Assembly: GCF_026151205.1 (NCBI RefSeq)
Contig: NC_087074.1
Span: 15,978,962 to 16,042,961 of the forward strand
Length of the DNA: 64,000 nucleotides
Source of the DNA: Bolinopsis microptera
Taxonomy: Eukaryota; Ctenophora; Tentaculata; Lobata; Bolinopsidae
Reading direction: 5' to 3'
Below are positions 47,542 through 60,357 of the stretch, piece by piece (the first letter of the stretch is position 1; every line of letters begins with the position of its first letter). Position numbers and translations under genes: made by a program. The notes under the pieces are model-generated. The model worked only from the letters and a program-made list of their open reading frames with translations. It did no database searches and had not been told where the DNA came from.

Positions 47542-47842
47542 ACGGTAAAAATCTCCACTTTAACGGTAAACATCTCCACTTTAACGGTAAACATCTCCAC
47601 TTGAACGGTAAACATCTCCACTTTAACGGTAAACAATAAACATCTCCACTTTAACGGTAAACATCTCCACTTTAACGGTAAACATCTCCACTTTAACGGT
47701 AAACATCTCCACTTTAACGGTAAACATCTCCAGTTTAACGGTAAACATCTCCACTTTAACGGTAAACATCTCCACTTTAACGGTAAACATCTCCACTTTA
47801 ACGGTAAACATCTCAGTCCACTCTAACGGTAAACATCTCCAC
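47542..47842. repeat. 21-bp minisatellite
   Basis: About 14 copies of AACGGTAAACATCTCCACTTT with a few point changes and two short interruptions. Because 21 is a multiple of three, the minus strand reads as repeated MFTVKVE. This is a by-product, as neither end has gene features. Confidence 0.95.
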
Positions 47843-50730
47843 TATAAGACTCGAAGCTCAAAAAGTAGATCGCAAGACAAATGTCATGGTAACTGGAAGA
47901 ATGGTCTTAAGACAGAGGGCCTTAGGTTTTAAGGTCGAACACCTTCAATAACATTGTCAAATGTCAACACCAAATTGGTTGTCAGACGTTGCTTGACCCA
48001 TCATCCGATCAGTGGGTGCACACAAAGCCATACAAATCTAAAGGAGCACGCTTAGGAAGTGTGAAATAGTCTTGGGCTTCCTTTAAATCTAAACTGACGA
48101 ATAGTTTAGTTTAGTGATATAACCTTCATATTACCTTCAGTATGTGGATCGAATAAGCAATAATAGTCTAATCATTCCAAGTTATAACTTCTGTAGATTG
48201 TAGACAGTACAGTCACAATGTTGATAAGGAGATATTGAAGGATATATTTAACATTAAAGGTTTGACACAGAAACTGTTTCATTAATATCTAACCCCACAG
48301 TGCAAAATTCTAAACTTATGAATTTATCGTAAAATGGGACGCAAATTTACAACTGAAAAGGAAAAAAAAACCTCACTCATCCTACTCACTACTTTGTGTC
48401 CGTAAAATATGGGTTCCAAAACTTTTGGCAGACTGTTTGTGACCAGGAAAAACTATTCCCATGAAAGTATGATTTATTTGGGCGACGAAAAAAGCGGGAC
48501 ATTGGCGATTTCGCTCTTTGATTCGTTCAAATTTTGTTAAAGTTTTGGAAGTTGAAATTGTTTAAAAATGCTCGGATACAGTAACCTTTTCTATGCATAT
48601 GGCTTAAAGCGAAAGGTTCTGGCCATTGAGATGTAAAACGCTTTTTCGTTTTAAAAAAATACACCAACCGTGAGAAGTAAAGGAAAGCATAAATACTGTG
48701 ATTAACGTTAGCCTACATGTGACCTCACATTTCCGTTTAGTTGACAACGAATCCAAAAAAGTTTCAAATTGTGATGGTCTCAAATCACTCCTATACGAAA
48801 GCATACGTTTTCACTCCAAAATACTGACACAACGTTATATCTTTGTACTAGTATCTCTCCTGCCGTATTTTTTAAATGTTGAATTTGAATACCCTGATCT
48901 AAAATATTAGCATATCATTACTTCTTACTTACTCAAAATCTGTCATGATTCATGCATATTTCAAATTCTACTTACTCATTACTATTATATTTTGGCTTCA
49001 TTTCAATACGGATACTAAGGTATTTGATGTTTTATTTTGCCCTACGATCTTTCCTAGTGATCTGGCTAGAGTAAAATCCATTATTTTTTATTTCCAACTT
49101 CCTCAAAACAGTTCAGTATATAAGTGTATTCTGGCCCCGGATACCGGGCGACACGACGGCACCTTCGCAATAGCGTACGCAGATGATTTGTGTGCCAAAA
49201 ATTTGGGCCTGATTGCTGTCGCACGTAATCTTATTTCAAAGCGAAACGTTTTCATTTTTCATTGATCCTCTAGAGTTTCTAGACCATAGCCATCTCAACA
49301 ATGAATCCGCTTTAAACAATACTTTTATTTTAGCTGGATTACCTATGAAACTCTTAGTATCCTAGGTAATAGATCAGTCCTCATCAAAACGGATTTTTGA
49401 GCTATGTGTTTGTATTAAAGTATTAATTTGGATCCGATTCAGTTACCACATCCCAAAGATACGATAAGCCAAACGGCTAGCATCAAAAGTGAAGATCCTT
49501 CAAACGAGCTACAAGGTTAATCGAGGAATAAATTAAAATACTCGCTTAACACGAAAACATAGACAAGAATTCTCGGGAAAAAGACGGAGGTGTTCGTGAT
49601 GATAAATTATCGATCAATCCTGGGCAAGTAATAAGAAATAAACGCTCTTCACAGTCCAACACAGGACGCTACTTCAGCGACTATACAGGAAATCAGAACA
49701 TCTATAAGTTGGTGTGAATAGTGTTCACAGCATTCTAAAGTTATCAGGACTAGGTGACTCGCCCGATGGCACTCAGCTTGCTGTCAACAATACAGAGATC
49801 TCAATCAATATCATGTCACACCTAGCTAATTCCACAAAAATTGTGTTAATTTTTACTGATACCTACAATTGTTAATCCAATGACCAGCACATTATTTAAA
49901 GGTATTATGTTTGTTGAAGAGTGTTCTTTGAGGTTGTGTATAGGAATTAAAACGGGTTGGTTTCCTTTTAGCGAGGCTGTAAAACATTGAACTTGGAAAC
50001 CTTTACCTGACATTCACGAATCATGCCTTATTAAGTTCGTCCGTAAACCTTTGAAGAACATAGGAAAAAACAAACGTTCGTCATGACGATATTATGTAGC
50101 TTTAGGCATTGGCAGCAAAGCGAGTAACAGTTCGTGAGATAATGTTAATTATATTCCATGATATGATGTTCGACATCCAGTGTGGCCTATGAAGCGGTGA
50201 AAGGAACAATGACTGTAATTTATCGAGTGATACGGTCGCGGTATTAGTAGATATAATTATGAAATTTCATTCTTCACACAAATAATAATCACAAACACTA
50301 ATCACAAATAATTTGAGGACAACATGACACTCCAAAACTTTGAAAATAACACGAGGAAATATGGACAGAACTGAACAAGAACAAAAACCACACTCAAAGA
50401 CTGAGGAATCAGGAGGACTCTGTATCCCAGGAATCAACTATTATTAAACTATCATTGCTCAATATCGGTTTGGTATCAACGCTACATACTTTGATTTTCC
50501 GACTTTAAAGCTGACTTAAGAAACCAGGGAATTAATTTTACCTCCCTAACGTTAAATCGTTGATTTTGTTTATATATCACTTTCTTTTTTTTCCTTCAAA
50601 ACATTCCAGTACATTGCGCAAAAACTTGAAGATTAAAAATTTTGGAAGCATGTAGGGATTTAGACCTGATATCGATCGTATATACTAAAAATACTCTAGC
50701 ACAAGTGTAACTGCAGTTTTACAGAACTCT
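47843..50730. other. Long intergenic stretch without gene
   Basis: AT-rich. A frame at 48945-49265 contains IAYADDLCAK, which resembles the RT catalytic box, but nothing else in it looks like a reverse transcriptase. No repeats of note. Confidence 0.3.
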
Positions 50731-50737
50731 AAATGCT

Positions 50738-50840
50738 TTATGAACACACTTGCAGGTACCACCCGTATTCACACTCAGACCTGAGTTTAGTCTTTTTCCG
50801 ATACGAGATTGGGGACGGGTTCTATAAGTATAAATAAACA
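50738..50840. repeat. Dispersed repeat, copy 2
   Basis: Matches 32785-32890 in the same orientation: CACTTGCAGGT, then CACCCGTATTCACACTCA and ATTGGGGACGGGTTCT. Confidence 0.6.
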
Positions 50841-51439
50841 AACGAACACTAATCATATAATAAGTCGCAATTTTTGACCCCGTTAAAAAATTGCCGTATA
50901 TGGTAAATGATTCCATCTATGAGTATTGGCTTATGAAACTTCCCCAAATTTCTCTCTGACATGCAACGATTAATGCAGTTTATCACTTTCCACAATGACT
51001 GAGTGATCAGTATTCATCTCAACTCTTGTTATCGATCGATCTCCGTTCCAATGTTTCGTCTAAATAGTTTGATTCCGTCACTCACCAACTCGATGATTTA
51101 ACCTCACATAAACGTCTAAGTCCGGTAATGATGATACTTTATAGTGGGTGCGTCTCACGAGTTACAAATCAAAACGGCTAGTCAAGCGGAATAAATTGTG
51201 ATTTATTTTTACATACGGTGATCTAAGTATGACATAATATTTAAACCATGTCCGCTGACCTAATCTGCCGAAATGACCCACCCGCGAACATTTGAACATA
51301 AAGAAAAATAACTAATCGTGTAATTCAAATCTCGTGCTTTATAAACTGAAACAAAACAAGGAATAAATAAAAAATAATGCGAACGGATCCAAAACAGATT
51401 ACAGAAATTGTACAGAACAACATGAAAAAGAACTTCATA

Positions 51440-51582
51440 AGAAATGTGAACAGGAATTGAATTCAAGAACTGTGAACAGGTTTTTCATAAGAACCGTGAA
51501 CAGGAATGCATAAAACCGTGAACAGGAATTTCAGAAGAACTGTGAACAGGAACTTCCGAAGAACTGTGAACAGGAATTGCTG
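51440..51582. repeat. Irregular minisatellite, GTGAACAGGAATT
   Basis: Six or seven units of AGAACTGTGAACAGGAATT with variable 5-12 bp linkers. Confidence 0.85.
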
Positions 51583-51922
51583 ATTGCACCTGTGCAGGTA
51601 CTATATCTGAAGTACACCAGAACTCAGTAGTGCATATGAACTTAATACTTATAAAGTGTAAAGGTCCTCTTCCTGGCTGTCCCACTGAAACAAATCATGC
51701 TTGTTCAGATTACCGGTTACTTAGAATTAATGGCCATGTGGCGGATAGTGACGTGCTATGGACGTGCAATAGAGTGACGTGCTATGCACGTGCAATGATC
51801 TGTCGGTATATCGTGTTCCTTATGAGGAGAATGACATCATCCTAGTGATAGTAAAAATAAGTTAAAGATACAGATTACAGATCGTGTTTGAGTTTCTGCT
51901 CTCAAGAAAACGGGACTAGAGT

Positions 51923-53258
51923 ACAGGGCCTCCTCCACGAAACTTGTACTTAACTTTTTTGAACTCAAGCTTAGTTCGCACTTAGCTTAAGTACGACAAT
52001 TTCTGCTGTCCACGAAACTAGAGACACTTAAGCAAACACAAATTTAGGACAAACCTGTCGTCCACGAACGGGTATCATGCAGAGTACTTAACTGTCACGT
52101 GACTGAGGTAACGCAGGTCACACTAACCAATGGTGTGATAGCAAGTAGGAACCAAATTGAGCACACCCAGTCAGGTTCTATTAGTATTATTGATTATGTC
52201 ATTTCCAGTTATTTGGAAGCGGGACATGCTATCAACTGTCAGGTTATATGTGACATCAATGAGCGATTTCTGGACTCTGTTGTGCGTTGGCCCGGTAGTA
52301 TCCATGATTCAACCATTTGGAAATTAAGTGGGGTTAAGACCTTGATCGAAGATTTTGTCAAGAGCCAAGGGCCAAACTATTTAAAGGGTTAGCTTCTTGG
52401 TGATTCGGGGTACGGCCAGCGAGAAATCATGATGGTTCCACTGCTTGAAGAAAAGCTCACTCCGAAAGAGAAACGGTACAACGTTGCACACAAAAAGTGC
52501 AGATGTACTGTAGAGGGGGCCATTGGTGTCCTGAAATCGAGGTTTAGGTGTCTCTGCAAGAAGACAGGTGGTGCAATATTATATCAGGAAGACACCGCAT
52601 GCCATGTAATATCATAGTTAGTTGTATGGTCCTGCATAATTACTGCAGATCTAGGAATATGGACTACCCTGTAGATACAGACATCGCGAGGACATCAGTG
52701 AAAAAGGGGCCCTGAAATTGGGACAGGAAGCTAGAACATGTGTCATTGATTCGTTCATGTAAATATTGACTGAAGATAACTGTTACTAAGCCCTTCAGCT
52801 TATTGAAAAACACTCCAAATTTACGGTTTATATGTTTTTAAAACCCTCGAAACTGTTTACTGTTCCTCAATCACTATTTTTAGTTATCACAAAATCCGAT
52901 TTTACATTTAAGTTCGACTTAAGTACAGCTTAAGTGAGGTTTGGACTGGTCTTAACTTTTTACTTAAATCTCCCTGATTTAAGTCCACTCATAAGTAAAT
53001 TTAGGGCTTAAGTAAGTATCGATTACAATTACGCTTCCAACACGCACCATATATGGAGGCTAACGCAACTTTAAGTGCACGCTAAGTTTAACTCCCAAAG
53101 TCGTACTTAAATATTTAAGTAGGAACTTAAATCATGCGACTTAAGTAAAAATTTGTACTTAAGACTCAGTTCGTGGACGACAAACGAAGGGTTGTACTTA
53201 AATTTGTACTTAAGTCATTCTTAAGTACACCATAAACTGTTCGTGGAAGACACCCTGT
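51923..53258 (+). mobile_element. Degenerate Harbinger (HARBI1-like) transposon
   Basis: Ends ACAGGGCCTCCTCCACGAAA and TTCGTGGAAGACACCCTGT form imperfect inverted repeats. Subterminal ACTTAAG/CTTAAGT motifs recur on both sides. The central frames (52099-52392 and 52393-52617) encode INCQVICDINERFLDSVVRW, then PGSIHDSTIW, LLGDSGYGQREIMMVPLL and RYNVAHKKCRCTVEGAIGVL, ending KSRFRCL. This is the DDE_Tnp_4 nuclease core of PIF/Harbinger transposases with its D and E residues. An in-frame TAG at 52390-52392 interrupts it, and the N-terminal part is missing, so the copy is inactive. No clean 3-bp target duplication was found. Confidence 0.9.
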
Positions 53259-53388
53259 ATGATTACTATGTAAGATTAGGAATTATTGTGACAATATTTC
53301 TTTGGGAAGTCCTCTAAATGTTTGACAAAAAATTAGTCCGAAAGTCGGGTCTTCTTGACGAATCACTATGTCATGGGCCAAACAAAAA

Positions 53389-53455
53389 GTTGCTATTTTA
53401 TTGAATATCGAAACATTGGGCATTGGTATCGATATTCAGTAAAATAGCAACTACC
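53389..53455. repeat. Inverted repeat, ~25-bp arms
   Basis: GTTGCTATTTTATTGAATATCGA pairs with TCGATATTCAGTAAAATAGCAAC across a 20-bp loop with one mismatch. It may be a hairpin MITE or an element end. Confidence 0.85.
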
Positions 53456-53982
53456 AATATGAATATTTCCAATTTGGCGTGTGAGCTAATAAATGAAATG
53501 TATCATGAAATTTTTCTGTCCCCATTTTACTATCAGCAAAAATCATTCGAGAGGGTCTATCCCTTACGGAACACACCCATGCTGCTTAATTCTCAAACCG
53601 TTAAAACACCATACTAATATACTACACAAATTACTTTTTCAAGCCGCGAAGTTTAAAGCTAGCTCTTATTAAGCCAGAAGCAAACTATTTCAAAGCGGTA
53701 GAAACTGTTGAAACTGTTGAAACTTGTTCCGATTGCTTTCAGTTGCCGTACTTATAGCAGGGTCCATTTTAAAACAGGGGTGCATGTTGAAAAGCATGGT
53801 GACAGAAAAGTTGGTTCTGCCGTGTTTATGGTTATATATCTGCTTATTTTGGGTTCAAAAATTCGGCACCTGACATGAGAAATAATGTCACCCGTTTCAC
53901 GTACTGTGATAATGTCATTTGAAGAGAGTCTGAATTTGGCAGCAACTGTGAGGTACTATTGATGTGGCTGAAAACGCACAAA

Positions 53983-54212
53983 CTAAAACCCAGCTAATTC
54001 TTCATCAGTTCTGTCAACAACTATAAACACGGGGAGTGGGAACTGATAAAGCTTAAATAAAGTGGGAATTTTAAGTGACGTTATCGACACCTCTTGATCG
54101 GCAATTAAACTTGTTTTGGCAAGGAATCTCAGCTCTTCCTTATCTTCAACTTGTAAACCAGTAACCACATTAAATCTCGTCAGGTCACGCTCTCTTTCAT
54201 AAAACTAATAAA
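53983..54212 (-). CDS. Possible terminal coding exon
   Basis: After an acceptor-like TTTATTAG the minus strand is open: FYERERDLTRFNVVTGLQVE, then KEELRFLAKTSLIADQEVSI, then LFKLYQFPLPVFIVVDRTDE, LAGF and a stop. Composition looks like a real protein C-terminus. No upstream exon or family was identified. Confidence 0.3.
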
Positions 54213-54213
54213 C

Positions 54214-55950
54214 AAGTAATTGATACTATTATTCAGCGGAAATCAGACTGGAGTAAACATTTTGAAGGTTCTAGATTAATGAGGATAAAGAGTTTAGTTG
54301 TTACCTAGAAACAGTGGTGTCATATCACTATCAGCGTTGTAAAGATTGTCCGGGATCTGTTTGTTGCTATCACAACGTCACTGGGGTAAGTTTATACTGA
54401 AGTGGGGATAAGATTGATTTAATTAATATTGACTCAAAGGATCCTCCTATGAATTTGATTAAATAGACTTAATATTTTAATGAGAGGACAATTATCTAAA
54501 ATTGGCTGGATCTTTACTGCAAAAAGCTCCGTATAAAGAGTTGTGTTTTAATATTTTAATACTACACTACCCACCCTACCTACCCTGCCGTCTGCAGGTG
54601 TGGTGCCACTTTTCAAAGTTTAGATGAAATCAACCATGTATGCAGGAGTATAAGGTAACTTTTTACTGTCAAGACAGAACAGCTCTGAAATATATTCAAT
54701 ATTCATATACGAACTTTGTTTATAAACAAAGTTCGTTAGCTTTTTAAGATGGAGTATGGGGGAATATGCGATACCTTACATCTCTGCCGTATATATATAT
54801 TATTATCCTGACCTCATGAACAAGGTGTATGAGCATATGAGAGGATACTGTATGTTTGACTGACAAAAATCATTCGATAATGGACAGGGCCTTTCCTTTT
54901 TGATTTTTTGTATTCTCATTCTCACGTTCTTTTAAGTAGAGTTGGCATACCAGAGGAGGGTATCCTCCAGAAAAAATAAACCTTCTTAGCGTTTTCAATC
55001 CTTTTAAACTTGTAATAGAAATTATGATATGTACTTGAGGCTCTTGGGTCAGACTTTTGGACATGACATGTGTCGCCTCAAAAGTCTGGGCTAATGGTTG
55101 AAGGTTAATTATAAATAATGATATCATGAACCATGATATCATTTTTCAAGCTTTATGGCTCACCGCCCTTTTTTCATGGAAGCGGCAGAGTTAAGTTTTT
55201 TAATCTGTAGTCTGTATCTGACGGATTGCTCGCCCTACCCTAAATATTAATAATGATTTCATTGCCAACCACCATGACTTAAGTGCTTGGCCACGAGCCA
55301 AAACTTTTGTTTTCTTTTTCTAGAGAAGTGTATCTGCCTCTACCGGGAATGCTTTCGTTTTCAGCTTTTTGAAGAAGAAGAACTTCTACTTCTTATAGAT
55401 CGGACTTTTAATTTTACCGCTAATAATTTATAGTGACATCACTGAAGAGGCAGACTCAAGTTTGTAGTCTGTTCACTTGAGGCTGTTTATATCTTGAGTG
55501 AATGCACGCCCTTCCCCTGATTGTAACTTCATTACCGACCACTCTGGGATCCGGACCAGACCTTTTTTCTTTCTTACTTTTAAAGGAGTATAACTTTTAC
55601 TGGAATATTAATATTGGCAATTTGTAAGAATTTTAATGAGGTTATTGAAAATGTAAGTCGGTAACAGATTTAGTTTGTCGTGGGAACAGCAACAGTTGTA
55701 GACAAAGAAACCTTTTTTAGGATTTGTAACTGTGTGCTTACAAATACCAAGAATCAGCTGTAGTAGGGCGTCTGCATGTTAACCGTACTAAGTAACTGTT
55801 TAATGTGTGTCAACAAAACAGAAACCGTAGGTTTAGTTTCCGTCGACACGTTATTATTAGACCAAATATCGGCTCACTAAAACTGAGAAAAAAGGCACTG
55901 ATTGACCCCACTGAATTGATGTCCATAGGATCTGTACGTCTCATGGAGGA
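54214..55950. other. Spacer with a weak duplication
   Basis: The blocks at 55165-55330 and 55430-55580 share order and wording (AGTCTG, then TTGAGTGAATGCACGCCC versus TGACGGATTGCTCGCCC, then ACTTCATTACCGACCAC versus ATTTCATTGCCAACCAC). They look like an old tandem duplication. No secure gene. Confidence 0.35.
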
Positions 55951-56136
55951 ACATAGGACTCATAATTGTTTATGTTAACTATGCAGTATGCTGCTCGGGT
56001 GATAGGACTCATGATTGTTTATGTTAACTATGCTGCTCGGGTGATTGTTTATGTTAACTATGCTGCTCGGGTGATTGTTTATGTTAACTATGCTGCTCGG
56101 GTGATGGTTTATGTTAACTATGCTGCTCAGGTGATG
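55950..56136. repeat. 30-bp minisatellite, five copies
   Basis: GTTTATGTTAACTATGCTGC followed by TCGGGTGATT repeats with a 30-bp period from about 56012. A longer, irregular first unit begins near 55966. Confidence 0.93.
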
Positions 56137-56604
56137 CGACGAAGGGTTTTAGATCTTACAGATCCACTTCTTTAACTTCAACTTGTTTAACATTTTTAAG
56201 GATACTGACCTTTAACTTACCGCTAAAGCTTGTGATAATTCTAAGTAAAAATTTAGTGTTAAAGGTCCGAAATTCGAATACCGAGCCCCGAAAGAAACAT
56301 TTAAAGCGTTTCAATTTATGTTTTGTAGCATTCATTTCTTTTTGTGCTGATTTCCCTAAAAGTAATTAAATATCTGGTCTGCATGATTTAAAATCCCTTT
56401 TAAAATCATTTGTTACATTAACTGATTAACAGTGAAACTGCAGTTTTTCCACCCCAAGCCTAAAGTTAATGACGATATAACCTGAAATTATTATTTATTC
56501 TCATACATATTCTAGCTTTTAAAAATGACAGTGTTAAAACTATAAAAATGCAGTTGTGGATATTAACACTAAGGCATCTAACTTCACCCACCAAACTATG
56601 TAGC

Positions 56605-59600
56605 ATGCCGGGTATAGTGAAGGTGAGGATCCTAGAGGGGAGAGATCTCCCTATCATGGACCGTGCTAGCGAGCTTACTGACGCGTATGTCGATGTCAAG
56701 TTCCACGAGAGAACCATCTTCAGAACTCAAGTGTGCTCCAAAACACTTTGTCCTAAGTGGAACTCAGGTTTGTTCAGCTATCCAAGGTTTCAGCGAGAAT
56801 CTTATTCTCCCCTAAATTTCAATGAACATGGGATTATATCTTAGTCTGGAAGCTTATAACAAAACCCTCCTCCCCTACTAGATTGGTTCACGTTTGAAGT
56901 GGATGATGAACAAATCCAAGAAGACTTGCTGCAGATAAAGGTGTTCGATAAAGATACGGTCACAGCTAATGACCCCATCGGTAAGGTTTGTGCTTTTCAG
57001 AATGTTTTTTCCTGTAGTCGTAGATCCCATCCGTGCTGTATTCTGTAAAGAGATTGCATCCTGCGTGTAGTTTTCCTGTTTATAGAGGACCCATTTCCTT
57101 AATTAACGCACGTAATATTGCATAATATTGCTTCAAACATTGCATTGAATTAATCCTACGGGTGATTTTGTCAAGTATGTTAGTCATAATCTCCAAAAGA
57201 ACAATCTAAAAACACCCCCTGTAGCCTGTACGTCTTCGCTTTACAAGATGTAGAATTGTCGAGGGGATTGTCAACGCGCTGACCTAACCCCGCCTAATTC
57301 CCCCTTTTAACACACCTGATCAGAACACTGGACCCTATAACTGCAGGTTCACGTGTCGCTGGTGCCCCTGACATCACCTGGTAACCCTAACTACCTGACG
57401 GGCTGGTTCCCTATATTTGACACGCTGCACGGTATACGGGGGGAGATTAAGATTATAGTCAAGGTGGGTAACAGTGTGTTTAAATTAAATATGTGCGTGA
57501 TTTACATTTTGTATTCACACGATGTATAATTAGTATCACGTACATTCATTTATGAGTTGTTTTATAGTGACATGTTAGAAGTAGACGCCACAAAGTAAGC
57601 CACAATTCTGATTATCTAGATAAGTAATATATACAAGTACTTAATTAATTATCAGTAATGTTTTCTACTGACTTCAGGTAAAGTACATATCAGATACGAA
57701 ACAAAGTTCCTGTGGCGTGAAGTTCTTTTATAGCAAAACTGTTCCCTCCATTTATCATCTAGTTGAGGTTGGTTATTAACCGTTAACAATCTTCTTTCTA
57801 TCATAACCAGTACAGTTAGCAATCATTATTCAGTATATTACTTTTACTGATTATTGCCCTGTTGGAACAAACTATCCCGGGCTCCTATGGGTAATTATAG
57901 CAAAATTTAGATAATCAGTTAAACAGTTAAAGGAAATTATTATATATGACATCCAGCAATGACAATTCAGCGTTCTCTCACAAAAATGCAGATGCCTAAG
58001 ATAATTGTCTGAGCGTATCTTGTCCATTTTTACTTTGCGTTTGCTAAGAGGAGGGCTTATTTATAGATATGATCCTCACTTTTATAAATGCATTCTACCT
58101 AAAATCCGGAATGTATTTATTGTCAGCAAAATATTACCAAACTCATCAGTCCGGTTACACACATAACAACACATAACAACACATAACAACACATAACAAC
58201 ACATAACAACACATAACAACACATAACAACACATAACAACACATAACAACAGGTTAAGAGTTTTGTGGAGGAGCTAGTAATAGAGGATGATCCTGAGTAC
58301 AAGTGGATTGACAAGATCAGGACTACTCGAGCTAGCAACGAGGCCAGGCAGCTCCTCTTCCTAAGACTAGCATCCAGTCTTCAGAGAAAGGTTCGTGGGA
58401 AATGTGGGATAAAGTGTGTCATGTTTGTTATGATGTTGCAATAAAACACACCTTTAACCGTACATATTTCCCCTTTGCGCTCAATTTTAGGCGTTAAATG
58501 TAGATAGTAATATTTATCCGAGTCAGAAAACGGGATTCGTGGCCTGAAAGTGGACACGAACATAAAACATTACAAATTCTCAACCGGGAACTCGTTCTGG
58601 AGTTCAGTTCAATTATATCATCAGGTTGTCATTTCTTTCAACAATTGGTAACTTACGTAATTTGTATGATAAATTATGGACATCACACTTTGCAGTTAGA
58701 ATAAAGGTATTGTGTTCTTGTAAATAATGGCTTCCAAGCCTCAACTTTTGACTTTTTTCCGTCAAGAAAAATGGATCCAGAAGCCCTATAACGAATAATA
58801 TTAAATTTTCAATTTTGCATTACTCAGATTGGGAGCAAAGTATTGGACTTGGGAGGGAACGCTGTGATTGGCTACAGACAGTGCCTTGATTTGGAAGGAT
58901 CTTTTGGTGTGGTTGTCAGGGCTATTGGTTTGTTATTCTGATATTATGTAATTCAGTATGTTGGACCGTATACATTATACAATGTTAAAGTGGCACGTCG
59001 CATCTTGGTTATAAATCAAATCCAGACTTAGACCTGTTAAAAGCATTCCTGAGTAATTTACGATTGAAGCATAGCCCAGAATGTAAAATCAACTAATCAG
59101 CTGTCGTTGAGTATGATGGTATTAAGCATCAGTCGCCTCAAAATAATCCAGTGTAGAATCTTAAGATTGATATTGATCACATAGACGTAAAAACGACGTA
59201 TCCGAAGCGACCCGCTCGTGACTCAACTAGTCTCGGATTTTTACGGCCATCCACAAGGGAGTATCACCTCAATATCCAATAAAAGAATAATTGCAATAGA
59301 TTTCTAATGTTGTAATCAGTTAAAAATTGAATCATATCGTCATGATCACCATCACTCTTAAAATCAGTCACTGATAGTCAAAGTAAAGCCGTTTCACCAC
59401 TTAACTATCCGTCAGGAACGTGTGTGACCATTAAAGAGAACAGGATGCCACCCTGTAGCCCCACAACCCCTGGTCCTGACTACAGGGCCTACCCCGCTGA
59501 CTCTTACCCTATAACTCCCGAATACGACTCTCCTCACAAGGTAATGGGTAGTATTTTAATTATTAATTCACTATAGATTAATTATTTATAATCTTAATCC

Positions 59601-59890
59601 GATAACGTAATTCGAATTATTTTAATGGGAGTGTCAGCTTTGTGCTTGTAATAGGTATGATTTTATCCACCTGTGGTGTTGATAAACAACGTGGTAGTTT
59701 CTTGGTTCATTAGAAATATTTTGGAGCCCCTTGTCTTAGTGAAAGGTGCGAGAATTTTGGCCCCTTATCACAGTGCTGGCAAGCATGACCGTTGCAATTA
59801 TACTTACTATACTATTTAAAGATACTATTATATACTATTATATACCGCCTTTACTGTTTTTCAGGCATTAAGACTCACCGAAAGTAGGTC
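56605..59890 (+). CDS. C2CD5: C2 domain-containing protein 5, 5' part of gene
   Basis: Seven exons fit in phase: 56605-56767, 56882-56985, 57347-57463, 57678-57767, 58253-58390, 58828-58927 and 59416-59540. An eighth starts at 59865 (end unclear). The start is chosen at 56605 because the protein then begins MPGIVKVRILEGRDLPIMDR like its vertebrate orthologue, although an in-frame ATG exists at 56548. Residues 1-110 form the C2 domain with its acidic Ca-binding loops (DRASELTDAYVDV; DKDTVTANDPIGK). GWFPIFDTLHGIRGEIKI follows, then the C2CD5-specific SSCGVKFF, FVEELVIEDDPEYKWIDKIR and GNAVIGYRQCLDLEG. C2CD5 is a Ca- and lipid-binding protein linked to GLUT4 vesicle insertion after Akt signalling in mammals. 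The remaining ~700 residues of the family are not recognisable in the window. Confidence 0.93.
58161..58250. repeat. (ACATAACAAC)9 array abutting a splice acceptor
   Basis: Nine perfect 10-bp units end at 58250. The next two bases are the AG of the C2CD5 exon 5 acceptor (58251-58252). No pyrimidine tract is present for about 90 bp upstream of the splice site. Confidence 0.97.
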
Positions 59891-59989
59891 AGCAGGCATA
59901 TTTTAAGTTCAGAAAATTCCAATTCAATGTCAAAGATAACAGGAATAAGAAATAGTTACGTGGAGTTTTTAAGAAATTTGCGCAAAATA

Positions 59990-60184
59990 CGCGCCAGCAC
60001 CATGTTCTACGAAATTCGGTTTAAAAAAATCGCCATATTCAAGTGTTAAAATTGAGTTAGAGATCTAAAATTTTGCAGGGCGTCTAGATTTTACCAAATC
60101 GACTGTAAAAAAAGTTTCAAGTTTCAATGAAGGCTACAATCGACTGCAGCGGTCCACTCTACCCATGATTATGGGTTTTGGTCA
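59990..60184. mobile_element. Deleted copy of the 33.5-35.1 kb repeat
   Basis: TTTTGCAGGGCGTCTAGA, ACCAAATCGACTGTAAAAAA and TTTCAAGTT match 33567-33620. GCAGCGGTCCACTCTACCCA through TTTTGGTCAAATTA matches 35039-35084. The intervening ~1.4 kb is missing. Confidence 0.82.
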
Positions 60185-60194
60185 AATTATTGAC

Positions 60195-60357
60195 CCTAGC
60201 TATGACCCTCGGTGATCTTCTCCCAGACCCTAATACAAACACTATAAGTCTAGCGAGTTTCGACGTGTTGAGGGTCCCGAAAGTAAAGGCCCGCTACGTC
60301 AAGTGGTTAGTTCAGTGTGTTTCCAAGCTGCACAACTCCAGCTTAATTATCAGCTGA
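60195..60357 (+). other. Possible exon or ORF of unknown nature
   Basis: Open from an ATG at 60195: MTLGDLLPDPNTNTISLASF, then VLRVPKVKARYVKWLVQCVS, then KLHNSSLIIS and a stop. The composition is protein-like and GC is higher than in the surroundings. It could be a downstream C2CD5 exon (CCCAG acceptor near 60219) or an unrelated fragment. I cannot match it to C2CD5. Confidence 0.3.

Noticed and set aside
47343-47811. Minus-strand frames with repeated MFTVKVE
   Set aside because: The 21-bp minisatellite keeps any frame open. No start context, splice sites or unique coding sequence flank it.
48945-49265. Reverse-transcriptase-like IAYADDLCAK
   Set aside because: Only this short box matches. 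The rest of the frame shows none of the other RT motifs, so chance similarity is more likely.
54596-54654. C2H2-like pattern VCRCGATFQSLDEINHVC on the plus strand
   Set aside because: Spacing (C-x-C, H-x2-C) is not standard, the acceptor would overlap the motif, and no neighbouring exon was found.
56548-56604. Upstream in-frame ATG of C2CD5
   Set aside because: The extra 19 residues (MQLWILTLRHLTSPTKLCS) do not resemble the family, whose proteins begin at MPG.
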